DNA of 64,000 nt from JBJMLO01 sp045805265 (GCA_045805265.1 JBJMLO010000011.1:310001-374000); one strand, 5' to 3'; shown: positions 1 through 14,731, numbered from the stretch's first letter. Program-made: numbers and translations. Notes: generated by a model not told the origin, from the sequence alone.

Positions 1-733
1 CGTAGCCGATGGAGTACAGCAGCGCCAGCCCCAGCAGCAGGCCGATCCCGAACGGGATGCCGACCAGGCTGACCAGCAGCAGGAACCCCACCACCGGCAG
101 CCCGAACATCAGTGCCGCTCCCCATCCGATCGACTTCCCGACTGCCTCGCGGCCCGCCCGGTCCACGGCGTCCGCGGCGCGCGGGCCGAGCAGCAGGAGG
201 AGCAACCCCAGCAGCAGCGTCGAGACGGAGATCGCGATCCAGAACCCGAGCCGGGTGACCAGCGTCGCCGGCGACAGGAACGACAGCCCCCCCCGGTGGA
301 CGTCGCCGTCGACCTGGGCACCCACCTCGACGTCGAGCGTTCCGTGCGCCAACCACACGTCGCCGGTGACGTGGGCGCCGCGGAGCAGCCGAACCGGGCC
401 GTCGAGCGCGACCACGTCGCCACGGACCAGGCCGGACAGGACCACGTCGCCGTCCACGACCACCACGCTCCCGTGCACCGCGCCCGCGACCCGGGCCGAG
501 CCGTGGACGATGACGACGTCCCCCGATACCTCGCCTTTCGGGACGGCCACGTCCCCGGAAAGCACGACCCGGTCCCCCACCACTGAGTGCGCGCCATGCT
601 TCCCGGCCGGCCGCGCCGCACCGGAGGCGGCCAGCGCGCCGAGACTCAGCCCAACGAGGGCGACCGCCACCATGACCCCGGCCCGCGCCGCGTCCCGTCC
701 GGATGCCGCGGGCGTGGCCACGCGGAGCCTCAC
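1..733 (-). CDS. Bactofilin-like polymer-forming membrane protein (3' end outside window)
   Basis: The gene begins with a GTG whose bases overlap the TGA of the upstream M20 peptidase gene (GTGA), so the two are translationally coupled. It runs off the left edge. An N-terminal hydrophobic segment (about residues 21-40) is followed by a repetitive valine/glycine region of the type GDVVxxxGxVxGxVxGDVV (about 50-145), the periodic short-strand pattern of bactofilin-type right-handed beta-helices. Two long hydrophobic stretches then follow, so the helix is membrane-anchored. By analogy with the family it would be a surface or cytoskeletal scaffold; no specific function can be read from the sequence. 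Confidence 0.7.
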   Translation of the reverse strand, partial: MRLRVATPAASGRDAARAGVMVAVALVGLSLGALAASGAARPAGKHGAHSVVGDRVVLSGDVAVPKGEVSGDVVIVHGSARVAGAVHGSVVVVDGDVVLSGLVRGDVVALDGPVRLLRGAHVTGDVWLAHGTLDVEVGAQVDGDVHRGGLSFLSPATLVTRLGFWIAISVSTLLLGLLLLLLGPRAADAVDRAGREAVGKSIGWGAALMFGLPVVGFLLLVSLVGIPFGIGLLLGLALLYSIGY

Positions 734-1920
734 TCCGAGGTGCCCACCAGCGCGTCGCCCGCCCGCGCGATCAGCCCGGCGAGCAGCGTGACCCTGGGAA
801 CGACGCTGGCCAGGTCCAGCCACTCCCCCTGGGCGTGGGCGTCGCCGCCGATCGGCCCCAGCCCGTCCAGCGTGGGCACGCCGAGCCCGGAGGTCGTGTT
901 CGCATCGGAAGCCCCCCCGGTAGCCGTATCGGCCACCGAGAACCCCAGCTCGCCCGCGATCTGTTGAGCCAGCGCTACGAGCCGCCCGGACGCCTCCGAT
1001 CGCTCCATCGGCCGGTGCCCGCCCATCAGGCGGACCTCCGCGGTCACGTCGGGCACGGTGTGCGACTCGGCGATCCGCGTGGCCTCGGCCTCCGCCTCGG
1101 CGAACGTGTCCTCCCTCGGGGAACGGATGTCGATCTCCAGCGAGCAGTGGTCGGCGACGACGTTCGGCCGCGTGCCTCCCCGGACGACGCCCACGTTCAC
1201 GGTGACCCCGGGCCACCGGCCGTTCAGCGCCTGCAGCGCCAGCACCTTGTGCGCCGCCTCGAGCACGGCGTTGCGTCCCTTCTCCGGCTCGACGCCCGCG
1301 TGCGCGGCCCGCCCGGAGATCTCGACGCGCATGTCGGTGATGCCCTTGCGCGCCGAGACGATGTTCCCGTTGGACCGGGCGCACTCCAGCACGAAGCACA
1401 CCTCGGCCGACCGGGCGCGTTCCTCGATCAGCGCCTTCGAGAAGACCGAGCCGATCTCCTCGTCCGGGTTGCACACGTAGGTCACCGGCATCGACAGGCC
1501 GGCCGTCGCCTCCAGCGCCTCGAGCGCGAGGAACCCGGCGAGCAGCCCGCCCTTCATGTCCGACGCGCCCGGGCCGAACGCCCGGTCGCGCTCGACGCGG
1601 AACGGCCGGGTCGCCGCCGTCCCGTCAGGGAACACCGTGTCCATGTGCCCGATGAGCAGCACGCGGGGGCCGGCGCCGTCGCGGTGCCCGACGAGGCAGT
1701 CGCCCAGCTGCGGGTCCCCGGGGGCGGGGCGGTGGGGGTGCCGCTCGACATCGAACCCCAACGTCGCGAACCGCTTGGCGCACAGGTCCGCGATGGCGTT
1801 CACCCCTTCCGGGGTGTACGTCCCGCAGTCCAGGTCGACCATCTGCCGCAGGTCGGACACGAACGAATCGAACCGCCGATCGACCTCGCGACGGATGACA
1901 TCGAGCGCGGGAGCCGTCAC
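730..1920 (-). CDS. M20 family metallopeptidase (CPG2/ArgE/DapE-like)
   Basis: A 396-residue zinc-dependent amidohydrolase or carboxypeptidase. Visible motifs are HMDTV (H92, D94), the bridging aspartate in ASDMKGG (D121) and PDEEIGS with the catalytic and metal glutamates at 154-155. A dimerisation domain follows (GRAAHAGVEPEKGRNA), and the C-terminal GDAHAQGEW supplies the last histidine. The family removes terminal amino acids such as glutamate from acyl or peptidyl substrates; the substrate here is unknown. The frame is open further upstream, but that extension would overlap the next gene. The GTG at 1920 has a TAAGCT hexamer nine bases upstream and is preferred. The bactofilin-like gene overlaps its stop. 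Confidence 0.88.
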   Translation of the reverse strand: MTAPALDVIRREVDRRFDSFVSDLRQMVDLDCGTYTPEGVNAIADLCAKRFATLGFDVERHPHRPAPGDPQLGDCLVGHRDGAGPRVLLIGHMDTVFPDGTAATRPFRVERDRAFGPGASDMKGGLLAGFLALEALEATAGLSMPVTYVCNPDEEIGSVFSKALIEERARSAEVCFVLECARSNGNIVSARKGITDMRVEISGRAAHAGVEPEKGRNAVLEAAHKVLALQALNGRWPGVTVNVGVVRGGTRPNVVADHCSLEIDIRSPREDTFAEAEAEATRIAESHTVPDVTAEVRLMGGHRPMERSEASGRLVALAQQIAGELGFSVADTATGGASDANTTSGLGVPTLDGLGPIGGDAHAQGEWLDLASVVPRVTLLAGLIARAGDALVGTSE

Positions 1921-1994
1921 AGGCGCGAAGCTTACACAGCGGCCGGTGGCGGCCCGGCACCCAAGTGCCCCCGGGGACCCGGGCGCTCGCCTGG

Positions 1995-2426
1995 TCACCC
2001 CGAGGGCGCCGCCCACGGACCCAGGCCGCCGATCCGCTCGATCGCGATCCGCGTGACGAAGCCGGGCGGCGGATCGGGCATGGCCGGGAACACGACGTCC
2101 GGTCCCAGGTACACGTGGGCCAGGCGCTGGAGCAGCTCGGGGGCGCCGCCCTCGGTGACCCGAGCGGCCCCCCGGATCACGAGGTACTCGTCCAGCCCCC
2201 ATTCGTTGCGCCGGTCGGCCTCGATGCTGAGCGCGACCCGCGGGTCGCGGCGGACGTTCCGCAGCTTCGGCTGGTCATGCAGCGTCCCGATCACGACCTC
2301 CTCGTCCTCCAAACCGACCCACGCACAGCTCACGTGCGGCGAGCCGTCGGCGTTCAGCGTCACGAGGTGGGCGATCCGGCCCGATTCGATGACCGCGCGG
2401 GCAGATGACGGAGTGGGGACGGGCAT
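1995..2426 (-). CDS. PPOX-class flavin/F420-dependent split-barrel protein
   Basis: A 143-residue single-domain protein of the pyridoxamine 5'-phosphate oxidase-like split-barrel fold. The order of motifs is typical: RIAHLVTLNADGSPHVSCAWV near the N-terminus, an EEVVIGT strand, then KLRNVRRDPRVALSIE. In Actinomycetota such proteins often use F420 or a flavin to reduce small substrates, or bind haem-like ligands; which one cannot be told here. An AGGAGG Shine-Dalgarno lies upstream of the ATG. It lies 74 bases upstream of the M20 peptidase gene on the same strand. Confidence 0.8.
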   Translation of the reverse strand: MPVPTPSSARAVIESGRIAHLVTLNADGSPHVSCAWVGLEDEEVVIGTLHDQPKLRNVRRDPRVALSIEADRRNEWGLDEYLVIRGAARVTEGGAPELLQRLAHVYLGPDVVFPAMPDPPPGFVTRIAIERIGGLGPWAAPSG

Positions 2427-2518
2427 GGCCGAGGCCTCCTGGTCGTGTAGGGAGACACCACGATGCCACGGAAGCGGCCGGCGGACGGAGGCGGGCCGCT
2501 AAGGAGGCGTTCCCGACG

Positions 2519-2524
2519 TAGCAT
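2519..2524 (+). promoter_or_regulatory. -10 hexamer TAGCAT for a leaderless acyltransferase transcript
   Basis: TAGCAT fits the TANNNT form of a sigma-70-type -10 element, and its last T lies seven bases before the GTG at 2531. That spacing would place the transcription start on the start codon. No Shine-Dalgarno is present at the usual distance. Confidence 0.45.
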
Positions 2525-2530
2525 CCCGGG

Positions 2531-3265
2531 GTGCCGGCCGCACAACCGACTCCGCCCGAGCCCGAGCCCACCGAGGAGGCTCCGGACTTCCCGCCTGACC
2601 GCGCGAGCCGAGACCCGTGGTGGACCGCCGGATACTGGATCCTGGGCGCCCTGTTCCGGTTGCTGTTCCGCATCCGGTACCTCGGGCGAGAGAACGTCCC
2701 CCGCGCGGGCGGCGCCATCCTGGCCTGCAACCACGTCAGCGTGCTGGATCCCGTGATCATCTCGATGGGCGCGACGACCACCGGGCGGGCCGTGCGGTTC
2801 CTGACGGCCGCGGAGTTCTTTCGCCGGCCGGTGATCGGGTGGGGGCTCCGGCGGATCCGGCAGATCCCGATCCGCCGCGGCGCGCGCGACCGTGGGGCGC
2901 TGGAGGAGGCGGCCCGGATCATCCGCGCCGGCGCGCTGGGCGGGATCTTCCCCGAAGGCATGCTCAGCGCGGACGGCCGGCTGTTGCCGGGGAAGGGGGG
3001 AGTCGCTCGCATCGCGCTGGCCAGCGGCGCCCCGCTGATCCCGGTGGGCATCTGGGGCACGCGGGCCCGGTGGCCGAGGGGCGGGATCCGGTGGCAGCGC
3101 CCCCTGCGGCCCCGGGTCGTGGTGGCGTTCGGCACTCCCGTCGAGCCCCGCGGCGACCTGGACGACCCCGCGGCCGTGCAGGCGCTCACCGAACGCATCA
3201 TGGAGGCCATCGCCGAGCAAGTCGAGATCGCGAGGGCGGCCGTGGAGGGTCGCCGAAGGAGCTGA
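2531..3265 (+). CDS. plsC: 1-acyl-sn-glycerol-3-phosphate acyltransferase
   Basis: A 244-residue membrane-associated acyltransferase making phosphatidic acid from lysophosphatidic acid and an acyl donor. The HX4D catalytic motif reads HVSVLD (H68 and D73), and FPEGMLS near residue 140 is the acyl-acceptor binding block. A hydrophobic stretch (YWILGALFRLLF) precedes the catalytic domain. The first 28 residues are Pro/Glu rich and probably disordered. The GTG start is supported by a TAGCAT hexamer seven bases upstream, suggesting a leaderless mRNA. It is divergent from the PPOX gene and is followed by the glgE operon after 125 bases. Confidence 0.87.
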   Translation: MPAAQPTPPEPEPTEEAPDFPPDRASRDPWWTAGYWILGALFRLLFRIRYLGRENVPRAGGAILACNHVSVLDPVIISMGATTTGRAVRFLTAAEFFRRPVIGWGLRRIRQIPIRRGARDRGALEEAARIIRAGALGGIFPEGMLSADGRLLPGKGGVARIALASGAPLIPVGIWGTRARWPRGGIRWQRPLRPRVVVAFGTPVEPRGDLDDPAAVQALTERIMEAIAEQVEIARAAVEGRRRS

Positions 3266-3390
3266 CTTCAGCCGCGAGCCCGGCGTACCGACCGTGAAAT
3301 CCGACCCTTCCCGATCGTGCGGGCTATCGTGAAACACCGGCCCGCCGCGCGAGGGCGAAACTGAGGGCGGGCACCGCGACGAAGGAATTC

Positions 3391-8827
<5,437 letters not shown>

Positions 8828-8831
<4 letters not shown>

Positions 8832-10690
8832 CCTCGCGGTCCCGGCCGCGTGAAGATCTCGACCGGCTCTCCAGTGAGTTCGGAATCCAGCGTTCGTTCC
8901 GGGACGTCGACAAGCAAGTGCGACGCGCGTCACCGCAGGCGCTGAGCGCGGTGCTCAGCGCCCTGAGGGCCGGAGGGGACTCCCCAGGCCGGATCGAACC
9001 GGAGGCCGGCCACGCAGAGGTCGCCGCTGTTCCGATGCCGCGCATCGAACGACCGGGATGGGGCGCCTTCCTGCCCCTGTACGCGCTGCGGACCCGCGGA
9101 GAATGGGGAGTCGGTTCCTTCGGCGATCTGGCCCGGTTGGTCCGGTGGATGCGGTCGCTCGGCGGATCCGTGGTCGGAACGCTGCCGCTGCTAGCGCAGT
9201 TTCTCGAAGAGCCGTTCGAGTACTCGCCGTACTCTCCCGCGTCGAGGCTGTTCTGGAACGAGCTGTTCGTCGACGTCGAGGCCACGCCGGAGCTAGCGCG
9301 GAGCGCCGAGGCCCGGGAGTTGGTGGCGAGGACCGACACCGCGCGGCTGCGTCGGGGGCGCCTGGTCGACTACCGAAGGGCATACGCGGCGAAGCGACCG
9401 GTGCTGGACGCGCTCTCGCGGGCATTCTTCGATTCGGACGGCCCCCGCGATCGCCGCGGGGCCTTCGAGCGGTACCGGCGGGAGACGCCGCATCTCGACG
9501 ACTACGCCCGGTTCCGGGCCTTCGGCGAGCGGACGCGAACAGCGTGGCACGACTGGCCGGCCCGCCAGCGCGCGGGAGAGCTGACCCCCAGAGACGTCGA
9601 CCCTCACGCAGTCCGGTTCCATCAGTACGTGCAGTTCGTCGCCGACGAGCAGCTCGGGGCGATCGGGAAGACAGCGCCGGGCGAGGGGCTGTTCCTCGAC
9701 CTGCCGCTGGGGGTGCACGGCGCGTCGTACGACACGTGGCGGTTCCGGGACTCGTTCGCGGACGGCGTCGCCGGCGGCGCTCCACCCGACACGTTCTTCA
9801 CCAAGGGCCAGAACTGGGGGTTCCCGCCGCTGCACCCCCGCCGGATCCGCGAGAACGGCTACGCGTACGTCCGGGCCTGCCTGCGGCAACTCATGAAGCA
9901 CGCGGGCGTGATCCGGATCGACCACGTCCTGGGGTTCCACCGCCTGTACTGGATCCCCGACGGGATGCGTCCGACCGAGGGCGTGTACGTGCGGTACCCG
10001 GCCGAGGAGCTGTACGCCGTGCTGTCGCTCGAGGCGCACCGGGCCAGCGCCGCGGTGGTCGGCGAGGACCTGGGGACCGTTCCCCCGATGGTCCGCGCGG
10101 CGATGGCGCGGCACGGCGTCCTCCGCAGCCACGTCGCAGAGATGGAAGCGCTCCTCGACCGCCGCCCCCCGCTGCCACCGGCGCCGAGGGAGTCGCTGGC
10201 CGCGCTGAACACCCACGACATGGCGACGTTCGCGTCGTTCTGGGAGGGCCGCGACGTCGACGACCGGCTCGAGCTCGGGCTGATCGACGAGGGGGAGGCG
10301 AAGCGGCAGCGAGGGGAACGAAGGCGGCTCACCCACCTGCTGACCGGACAATTCCGGGTCGAGGGACACCTCCCGAAGCGAGGCCCGCAGGTGGCTCCTA
10401 CCGCCCTGGCCGCGGCGGCCGCCCACGCCCATCTGGCCGCCGGACCCGCCCGAGTGCAGATCGTCAACCTCGAGGACCTCTGGGGGGAGACCGAGCCGCA
10501 GAACCGCCCCGGGACCTACCGCGACCGGCCCAACTGGCGTCGCCGCGCCGCACGAACGTTCGAGGGCTTCCGGTCGGACCCCGAGATCCTGGGTAGGTTG
10601 GAGGAGGTCAACCGCCTGCGGGCAGAGGCGGCCGAACGCGAGCGCCCCGGCCAGGGACGCCGGCGCCGCGTCGAGGAGGCGAGCACATGA
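8828..10690 (+). CDS. malQ: 4-alpha-glucanotransferase (amylomaltase)
   Basis: A 620-residue GH77 disproportionating enzyme that transfers maltooligosaccharide segments between glucans and releases glucose. The key blocks are RIDHVLGFHRLYWIP (nucleophile about D365), VGEDLGTVP (acid/base about E413) and LNTHDMATF. An N-terminal alpha-helical segment of about 85 residues precedes the barrel, which begins at WGAFLPLYALRT. It starts with a GTG overlapping the treS-mak stop, and its own stop overlaps the glgB ATG as ATGA, so the operon is coupled throughout. Here it would trim or lengthen oligosaccharides made during GlgE/GlgB remodelling. Confidence 0.93.
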
Positions 10691-12621
10691 GCACCACCAG
10701 GCAGGGTGCGCCCCCCGTCCGTCACGACGTCTCCCCCATCACGGAGGACGACCTCCACTGGTTCAACGAAGGGACGCACACCGGGCTGTTCGCGAAGCTC
10801 GGCGCGCACGCCATGACGGTCGACGGGGAGGAGGGCACGCACTTCGCGGTATGGGCGCCCGCCGCGGAAGGCGTTTCCGTCATCGGCGACGTGAACGGGT
10901 GGGACCCCCGCGCGCACCCGCTCAGAGCGCGCGGAGCGTCCGGCATCTGGGAGGGGTTCGCGCCCGCGTTCCGCCACGGCACCATCTACAAGTTCCACGT
11001 CGTGGGCCGCGCCGGCGGCTTCCGCGCGGACAAGACCGATCCCTTCGGCGCGTTCTACGAGCACCCGCCGAAGACCGCCGCGGTCGTGTGGGATCTCGAC
11101 TACGAGTGGGGCGACGCCGAGTGGATGCGCACCCGCGCCGGCGCCGCTTCGCTCGAGGCGCCGATCTCGACGTACGAGGTCCACCTGGGCTCGTGGATGC
11201 GCGACCCGGCCGACCCCGACCGGTTCATGTCGTACCGCGAGCTGGCCCCGCGCCTGGCCGAGTACTGCACGAAGCTCGGGTTCACCCACGTCGAGCTGCT
11301 CCCGATCATGGAACACCCGTTCTACGGCTCGTGGGGGTACCAGACCACCGGGTACTTCGCGCCGTCGTCACGCTTCGGGACGCCGCAGGATTTCATGTGG
11401 TTCGTCGACCACCTGCATCGCAACGGGATCGGGGTGATCCTCGACTGGGTCCCGTCGCACTTCCCGACCGACGACTTCGCCCTGGGGAACTTCGACGGGA
11501 CGCACCTGTACGAGCACGCCGACCCGCGGAAGGGATTCCACCCGGACTGGAACTCGTACATCTTCAACTACGGCCGCAACGAGGTGCGCTCGTTCCTCAC
11601 GTCGAGCGCCATGCATTGGCTGACCACCTACCATGCGGACGGACTCCGGGTGGACGCGGTGGCGTCGATGCTCTACCTCGACTACTCGCGCAAGGCCGGC
11701 GAGTGGATCCCGAACGAGCACGGAGGCCGGGAGAACCTCGAGGCCATCGCGTTCCTCCGCCACCTGAACGGCAGCGTCTACGCGCAGCACCCCGGCGTGC
11801 AGACGGTCGCCGAGGAGTCGACCGCGTGGCCGATGGTGTCGCGCCCGATCTACGTGGGAGGACTGGGGTTCGGCTACAAGTGGGACATGGGGTGGATGCA
11901 CGACACCCTCCAGTACTTCTCGAAGGACCCGATCCACCGCCGGTGGCACCACAACCTGCTCACGTTCCGGAACCTGTACGCCTGGAACGAGAACTTCGTG
12001 CTGCCGCTGTCCCACGACGAGGTGGTCCACGGGAAAGGCTCGCTGATCGGGAAGATGCCGGGCGACGACTGGCAACGCTTCGCGAACCTCCGCGCGCTGC
12101 TCGCGCACATGTGGTGCACGCCCGGGAAGAAGCTGCTGTTCATGGGGGGCGAGTTCGGCCAGTGGCGCGAGTGGGGCCACGACCGGGGGCTGGACTGGCA
12201 CCTGCTGGAGACCGGGTGGCACGCCGGCTTGCAGCGGCTGGTGGCCGATCTCAACGGGTTGTACCGCTCGGCGCCGGCGCTGCACCAGCTGGACATGAAC
12301 CCCGACGGGTTCGAGTGGATCGACGCCAACGACAACGAGTCCAATGCGATCTCGTACCTGCGGAAGGACCGTGACGGCGACGCTGCGGTCGTCATCTGCA
12401 ACTTCACCCCGGTCGTCCGGCCGGGGTACCTGCTGGGGGTGCCGGCCGGCGGATTCTGGCGCGAGGTGCTGAACACGGACGCCGAGGCCTACGGCGGCAG
12501 CGGCGTCGGGAACATGGGCGGCGTCGACACCCTCCCCTTCGGCACCCACGGCCGCGACCACGCGCTCAGCCTGACGCTCCCCCCGCTCGGCGTGGTGGTG
12601 TTGCAGCCCGGCGAGCGCTGA
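10687..12621 (+). CDS. glgB: 1,4-alpha-glucan branching enzyme
   Basis: GlgB adds alpha-1,6 branches to linear glucan. The 644-residue protein has an N-terminal CBM48 (HFAVWAPAAEGVSVIGDVNGWD, about 55-80), a GH13 barrel with GLRVDAVASMLYLDY (nucleophile about D323), VAEESTAWP (about E376) and LSHDEVVHGKGS, and a C-terminal beta domain. The order glgE, treS-mak, malQ, glgB fits synthesis of a branched alpha-glucan from trehalose through maltose 1-phosphate. It overlaps malQ by four bases and ends five bases from the convergent vapC gene, leaving no room for a terminator of its own. Confidence 0.95.
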   Translation: MSTTRQGAPPVRHDVSPITEDDLHWFNEGTHTGLFAKLGAHAMTVDGEEGTHFAVWAPAAEGVSVIGDVNGWDPRAHPLRARGASGIWEGFAPAFRHGTIYKFHVVGRAGGFRADKTDPFGAFYEHPPKTAAVVWDLDYEWGDAEWMRTRAGAASLEAPISTYEVHLGSWMRDPADPDRFMSYRELAPRLAEYCTKLGFTHVELLPIMEHPFYGSWGYQTTGYFAPSSRFGTPQDFMWFVDHLHRNGIGVILDWVPSHFPTDDFALGNFDGTHLYEHADPRKGFHPDWNSYIFNYGRNEVRSFLTSSAMHWLTTYHADGLRVDAVASMLYLDYSRKAGEWIPNEHGGRENLEAIAFLRHLNGSVYAQHPGVQTVAEESTAWPMVSRPIYVGGLGFGYKWDMGWMHDTLQYFSKDPIHRRWHHNLLTFRNLYAWNENFVLPLSHDEVVHGKGSLIGKMPGDDWQRFANLRALLAHMWCTPGKKLLFMGGEFGQWREWGHDRGLDWHLLETGWHAGLQRLVADLNGLYRSAPALHQLDMNPDGFEWIDANDNESNAISYLRKDRDGDAAVVICNFTPVVRPGYLLGVPAGGFWREVLNTDAEAYGGSGVGNMGGVDTLPFGTHGRDHALSLTLPPLGVVVLQPGER

Positions 12622-12626
12622 CGGCT

Positions 12627-13067
12627 TCAGACGACGTCGAGGCCCTCAGCGGCCGCAGCGGATGCCTGCTCGGTGTCGTGCGTCGCGAACGCCAGCGCTC
12701 CTCCCGACATCGACCGTCCCTCGTCGAGGGCCACGGCGAGATGCAATGCATCCAGAGATCGCAGCCCATGCTTCGTGACGAGGCGGTGGGCGCTCGGAAG
12801 GACGGCCTCCGGTCGCAGCGCGAGCAGTGTGATTGGACCGTCGCTCCCACAGTCCGCATCGAACGCGCCGAGGTAGTCGCCCACGGCGTCGTTCCTGTTC
12901 GCCCTCATGGCCCTGGTGACGGCGCTTGCGAATTCGAGGCGTGTGACCTCGGACGTGACGACTCCGGTCCCGCCACCGAACACCAGCTCCAGTGCAACCT
13001 GGTTGTCCGGTTCATCCGCGAGATAAGCACGCACTAGGACGCTGGTGTCGGCGTAGATCCGGTTCAC
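12627..13067 (-). CDS. vapC: VapC-family PIN-domain toxin
   Basis: A 146-residue PIN-domain ribonuclease. Acidic residues expected at the metal site are visible: D7 in IYADTSVLV, E40/E45 in TSEVTRLEF, D106 in SLDALHLA and D131 in FATHDTEQA. VapC toxins cleave RNA, commonly tRNA, when released from the antitoxin. The GTG start overlaps the antitoxin stop as GTGA, the usual layout of these pairs; an in-frame extension to 13115 would enter the antitoxin gene and is unlikely. Confidence 0.88.
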   Translation of the reverse strand: MNRIYADTSVLVRAYLADEPDNQVALELVFGGGTGVVTSEVTRLEFASAVTRAMRANRNDAVGDYLGAFDADCGSDGPITLLALRPEAVLPSAHRLVTKHGLRSLDALHLAVALDEGRSMSGGALAFATHDTEQASAAAAEGLDVV

Positions 13068-13360
13068 TGGCGGTCGCGGTCGCGCTCGAGTTGGTCGCTC
13101 ACGATCGGGCCCCACCCGCGGGACCTGTCGAGCAGGGTTTCACGGTCGGGGGTGTGCTCGGGCTGGGGAGGGACGACGACGCGGCCCTCGGCGATCATCC
13201 GTCGCTTCCACTCCTGCGGGGTCTCGGGGCGATCGCGCTCCTCGACCGCGCGCTCCAGGGATTCGACCACAAGGGAGTTCACCGAGCGCCCCTCCCGCTT
13301 CGCGACCCGCTTCAGTCGCTCGTGCAGTAGGTCGTCGATCCGGGCGATCAGTTGTCGCAC
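13064..13360 (-). CDS. vapB: Ribbon-helix-helix antitoxin of the VapB/FitA type
   Basis: About 98 residues. The N-terminus (VRQLIARIDDLLHERLKRVAKREGR and on to SVNSLVVESLERAV) is a ribbon-helix-helix DNA-binding domain, and the C-terminal half is the Pro/Arg-rich tail that wraps the toxin. The frame stays open to a GTG at 13399, but the GTG at 13360 matches the usual domain start and leaves a palindrome (13369-13398) in the promoter. GAGG lies directly before it. It precedes and overlaps vapC, as in other RHH-PIN pairs. Confidence 0.82.
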   Translation of the reverse strand: MRQLIARIDDLLHERLKRVAKREGRSVNSLVVESLERAVEERDRPETPQEWKRRMIAEGRVVVPPQPEHTPDRETLLDRSRGWGPIVSDQLERDRDRQ

Positions 13361-13368
13361 GTCCTCGA

Positions 13369-13398
13369 TGATAGCATTCCCCCCTTTCGCTGCTATCA
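13369..13398. promoter_or_regulatory. Palindromic operator upstream of vapBC
   Basis: TGATAGCA (13369-13376) and TGCTATCA (13391-13398) are perfect inverted repeats separated by 14 bases, lying just upstream of the preferred antitoxin start. RHH antitoxins autoregulate their operons by binding such dyads. Binding here is inferred. Confidence 0.6.
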
Positions 13399-13509
13399 CT
13401 CGGCACGCGAGCCACCGACATGCTTGATTGCGGCGATCGTCGGGGGTGGTAGCGTCGGCGCTCGCCCGACATCGGGAACGGAGCCCGCGTGGCCGGGCAA
13501 GGGGGACGA

Positions 13510-14283
13510 ATGCGCCTCGAGGGGAAGGTTGCCCTGATCACCGGCGCCGCCGGGGGGATCGGGAAGGTCGCTGCGGAGCTATTCGCCGCCGAGGGGGCCC
13601 GCGTCGTGATCGCCGACGTCACCGACGACGCGGGGGAGGCCACGGCGGACGAGATCCGCGCCTCGGGTGGAGAGGCCGAGTACGTGCACGCCGACGTCTC
13701 CACTCCGGCAGAGACCGAGGCCATGGTCGCGAGGACCGTGGACCGGTTCGGCTCGCTCGACGTGCTCTACAACAACGCCGGGATCATGCACGGCGCCGAC
13801 GAGTCCGTGACGACCACCCCGGAGGACGTCTGGGACCGCACGATCGACATCAACCTGAAGGGCGTGTTCCTCGGATGCCGGTTCGGGATTCCCGCCATGC
13901 TGGCCTCCGGCGGGGGCTCCATCGTGAACGTCGCGTCGTTCGTTGCGCTGATGGGCGCCGCGAACCCCCAGATCGCCTACACCGCGTCGAAGGGCGGTGT
14001 GCTGGCCATGACCCGCGAGATCGCCGTCGAGTTCGCACGTCGGGGGATCCGGGCGAACGCCATCTGCCCCGGCCCCATCGAGACGCCGCTCACCTCGCAG
14101 ATCCTCGACACGCCCGAGAAGCGGAACCGCCGGCTCGTGCACATCCCGATCGGCCGCTTCGGACGCGCCGAGGAGATCGCGCGCGCGGCCCTGTTCCTGG
14201 CCTCGGACGACTCGTCCCTGATGACCGGCGCCGCCCTGGTCGTGGACGGCGGCATCACGGCGGCCTACCTCACGCCCGAGTAG
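13510..14283 (+). CDS. SDR family NAD(P)-dependent oxidoreductase
   Basis: A 257-residue classical short-chain dehydrogenase. TGAAGGIGK at 11-19 binds the dinucleotide, and ADV near 36 (acidic) suggests NAD preference. NNAG at 88-91, catalytic serine S143 in VASFVA and the YTASK pair (Y157, K161) complete the active site. The C-terminus has the CPGPIETPLT and MTGAALVVDGG blocks. AAGGGGG lies five bases before the ATG, which is preferred over the GTG at 13489. The substrate is probably a small alcohol or ketone; nothing nearby defines it. Confidence 0.88.
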   Translation: MRLEGKVALITGAAGGIGKVAAELFAAEGARVVIADVTDDAGEATADEIRASGGEAEYVHADVSTPAETEAMVARTVDRFGSLDVLYNNAGIMHGADESVTTTPEDVWDRTIDINLKGVFLGCRFGIPAMLASGGGSIVNVASFVALMGAANPQIAYTASKGGVLAMTREIAVEFARRGIRANAICPGPIETPLTSQILDTPEKRNRRLVHIPIGRFGRAEEIARAALFLASDDSSLMTGAALVVDGGITAAYLTPE

Positions 14284-14322
14284 GCGCCCGGGCGTCGGCC
14301 GGGAGTGGGCGCCCGGCGTCGG

Positions 14323-14644
14323 TCAGGTCGCGAACTCGCATCCGTCCCAGTAGGCCCTGACGCGCCTCCGGCGGCCCCGGGCGTCGAGGTCCAGCCGCGA
14401 CGGGAAGCGCCGCATGCGGGGGCGACAGGAACACGAGGATCCGGCCGACGCGGAAACGCAGGTAGTCGAGGGCGTCCTCCGGCACGTCGGTCGAGGCCCG
14501 GAGCAGGGTCACGCCCCCCATCAGGCCGCGGTGGACCTTCGGCCGGATGAACAGGAGCCCGCCGCGCTCGCGAATGACGGACTCGGCCTCGGTCGTCGGG
14601 ACGATCGCGACGGGGGCCGGCTGTGGGACGCACTCGTCGGGCAT
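14323..14644 (-). pseudogene. Small hypothetical gene, probably frameshifted
   Basis: From the ATG at 14644 the frame encodes a compact, protein-like sequence (IVPTTEAESVIRERGGLLFI and on to RVGRILVFLSPP) of about 75 residues. After a run of five Cs on the coding strand (14418-14422) this frame becomes Pro/Gly/Arg rich. Another frame becomes plausible and ends LDLDARGRRRRVRAYWDGCEFAT before a TGA at 14323-14325. Removing one C from the run joins both halves into one protein of about 106 residues. A genuine mutation and a homopolymer assembly error fit equally well. I recognise no family. Confidence 0.45.
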
Positions 14645-14719
14645 GGTTGTCGTGGACCTCCCCCACCGACGTCCCGGTTGACACGGAAGGCGCCGGGACT
14701 GTTCCCCGAGGTGGCTGGG

Positions 14720-14725
14720 TACCAT
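14720..14725 (+). promoter_or_regulatory. -10 hexamer TACCAT for a leaderless small membrane gene
   Basis: TACCAT ends exactly seven bases before the ATG at 14732, and no Shine-Dalgarno lies between them. This fits a transcript starting at the start codon. Confidence 0.45.
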
Positions 14726-14731
14726 CGGGGC

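Noticed and set aside
109..621. Apparent 170-residue frame, Arg/Ser-rich, on the minus strand
   Set aside because: It lies in a different frame from the bactofilin-like gene and has the Arg/Ser/Gly composition typical of off-frame translation of high-GC DNA.
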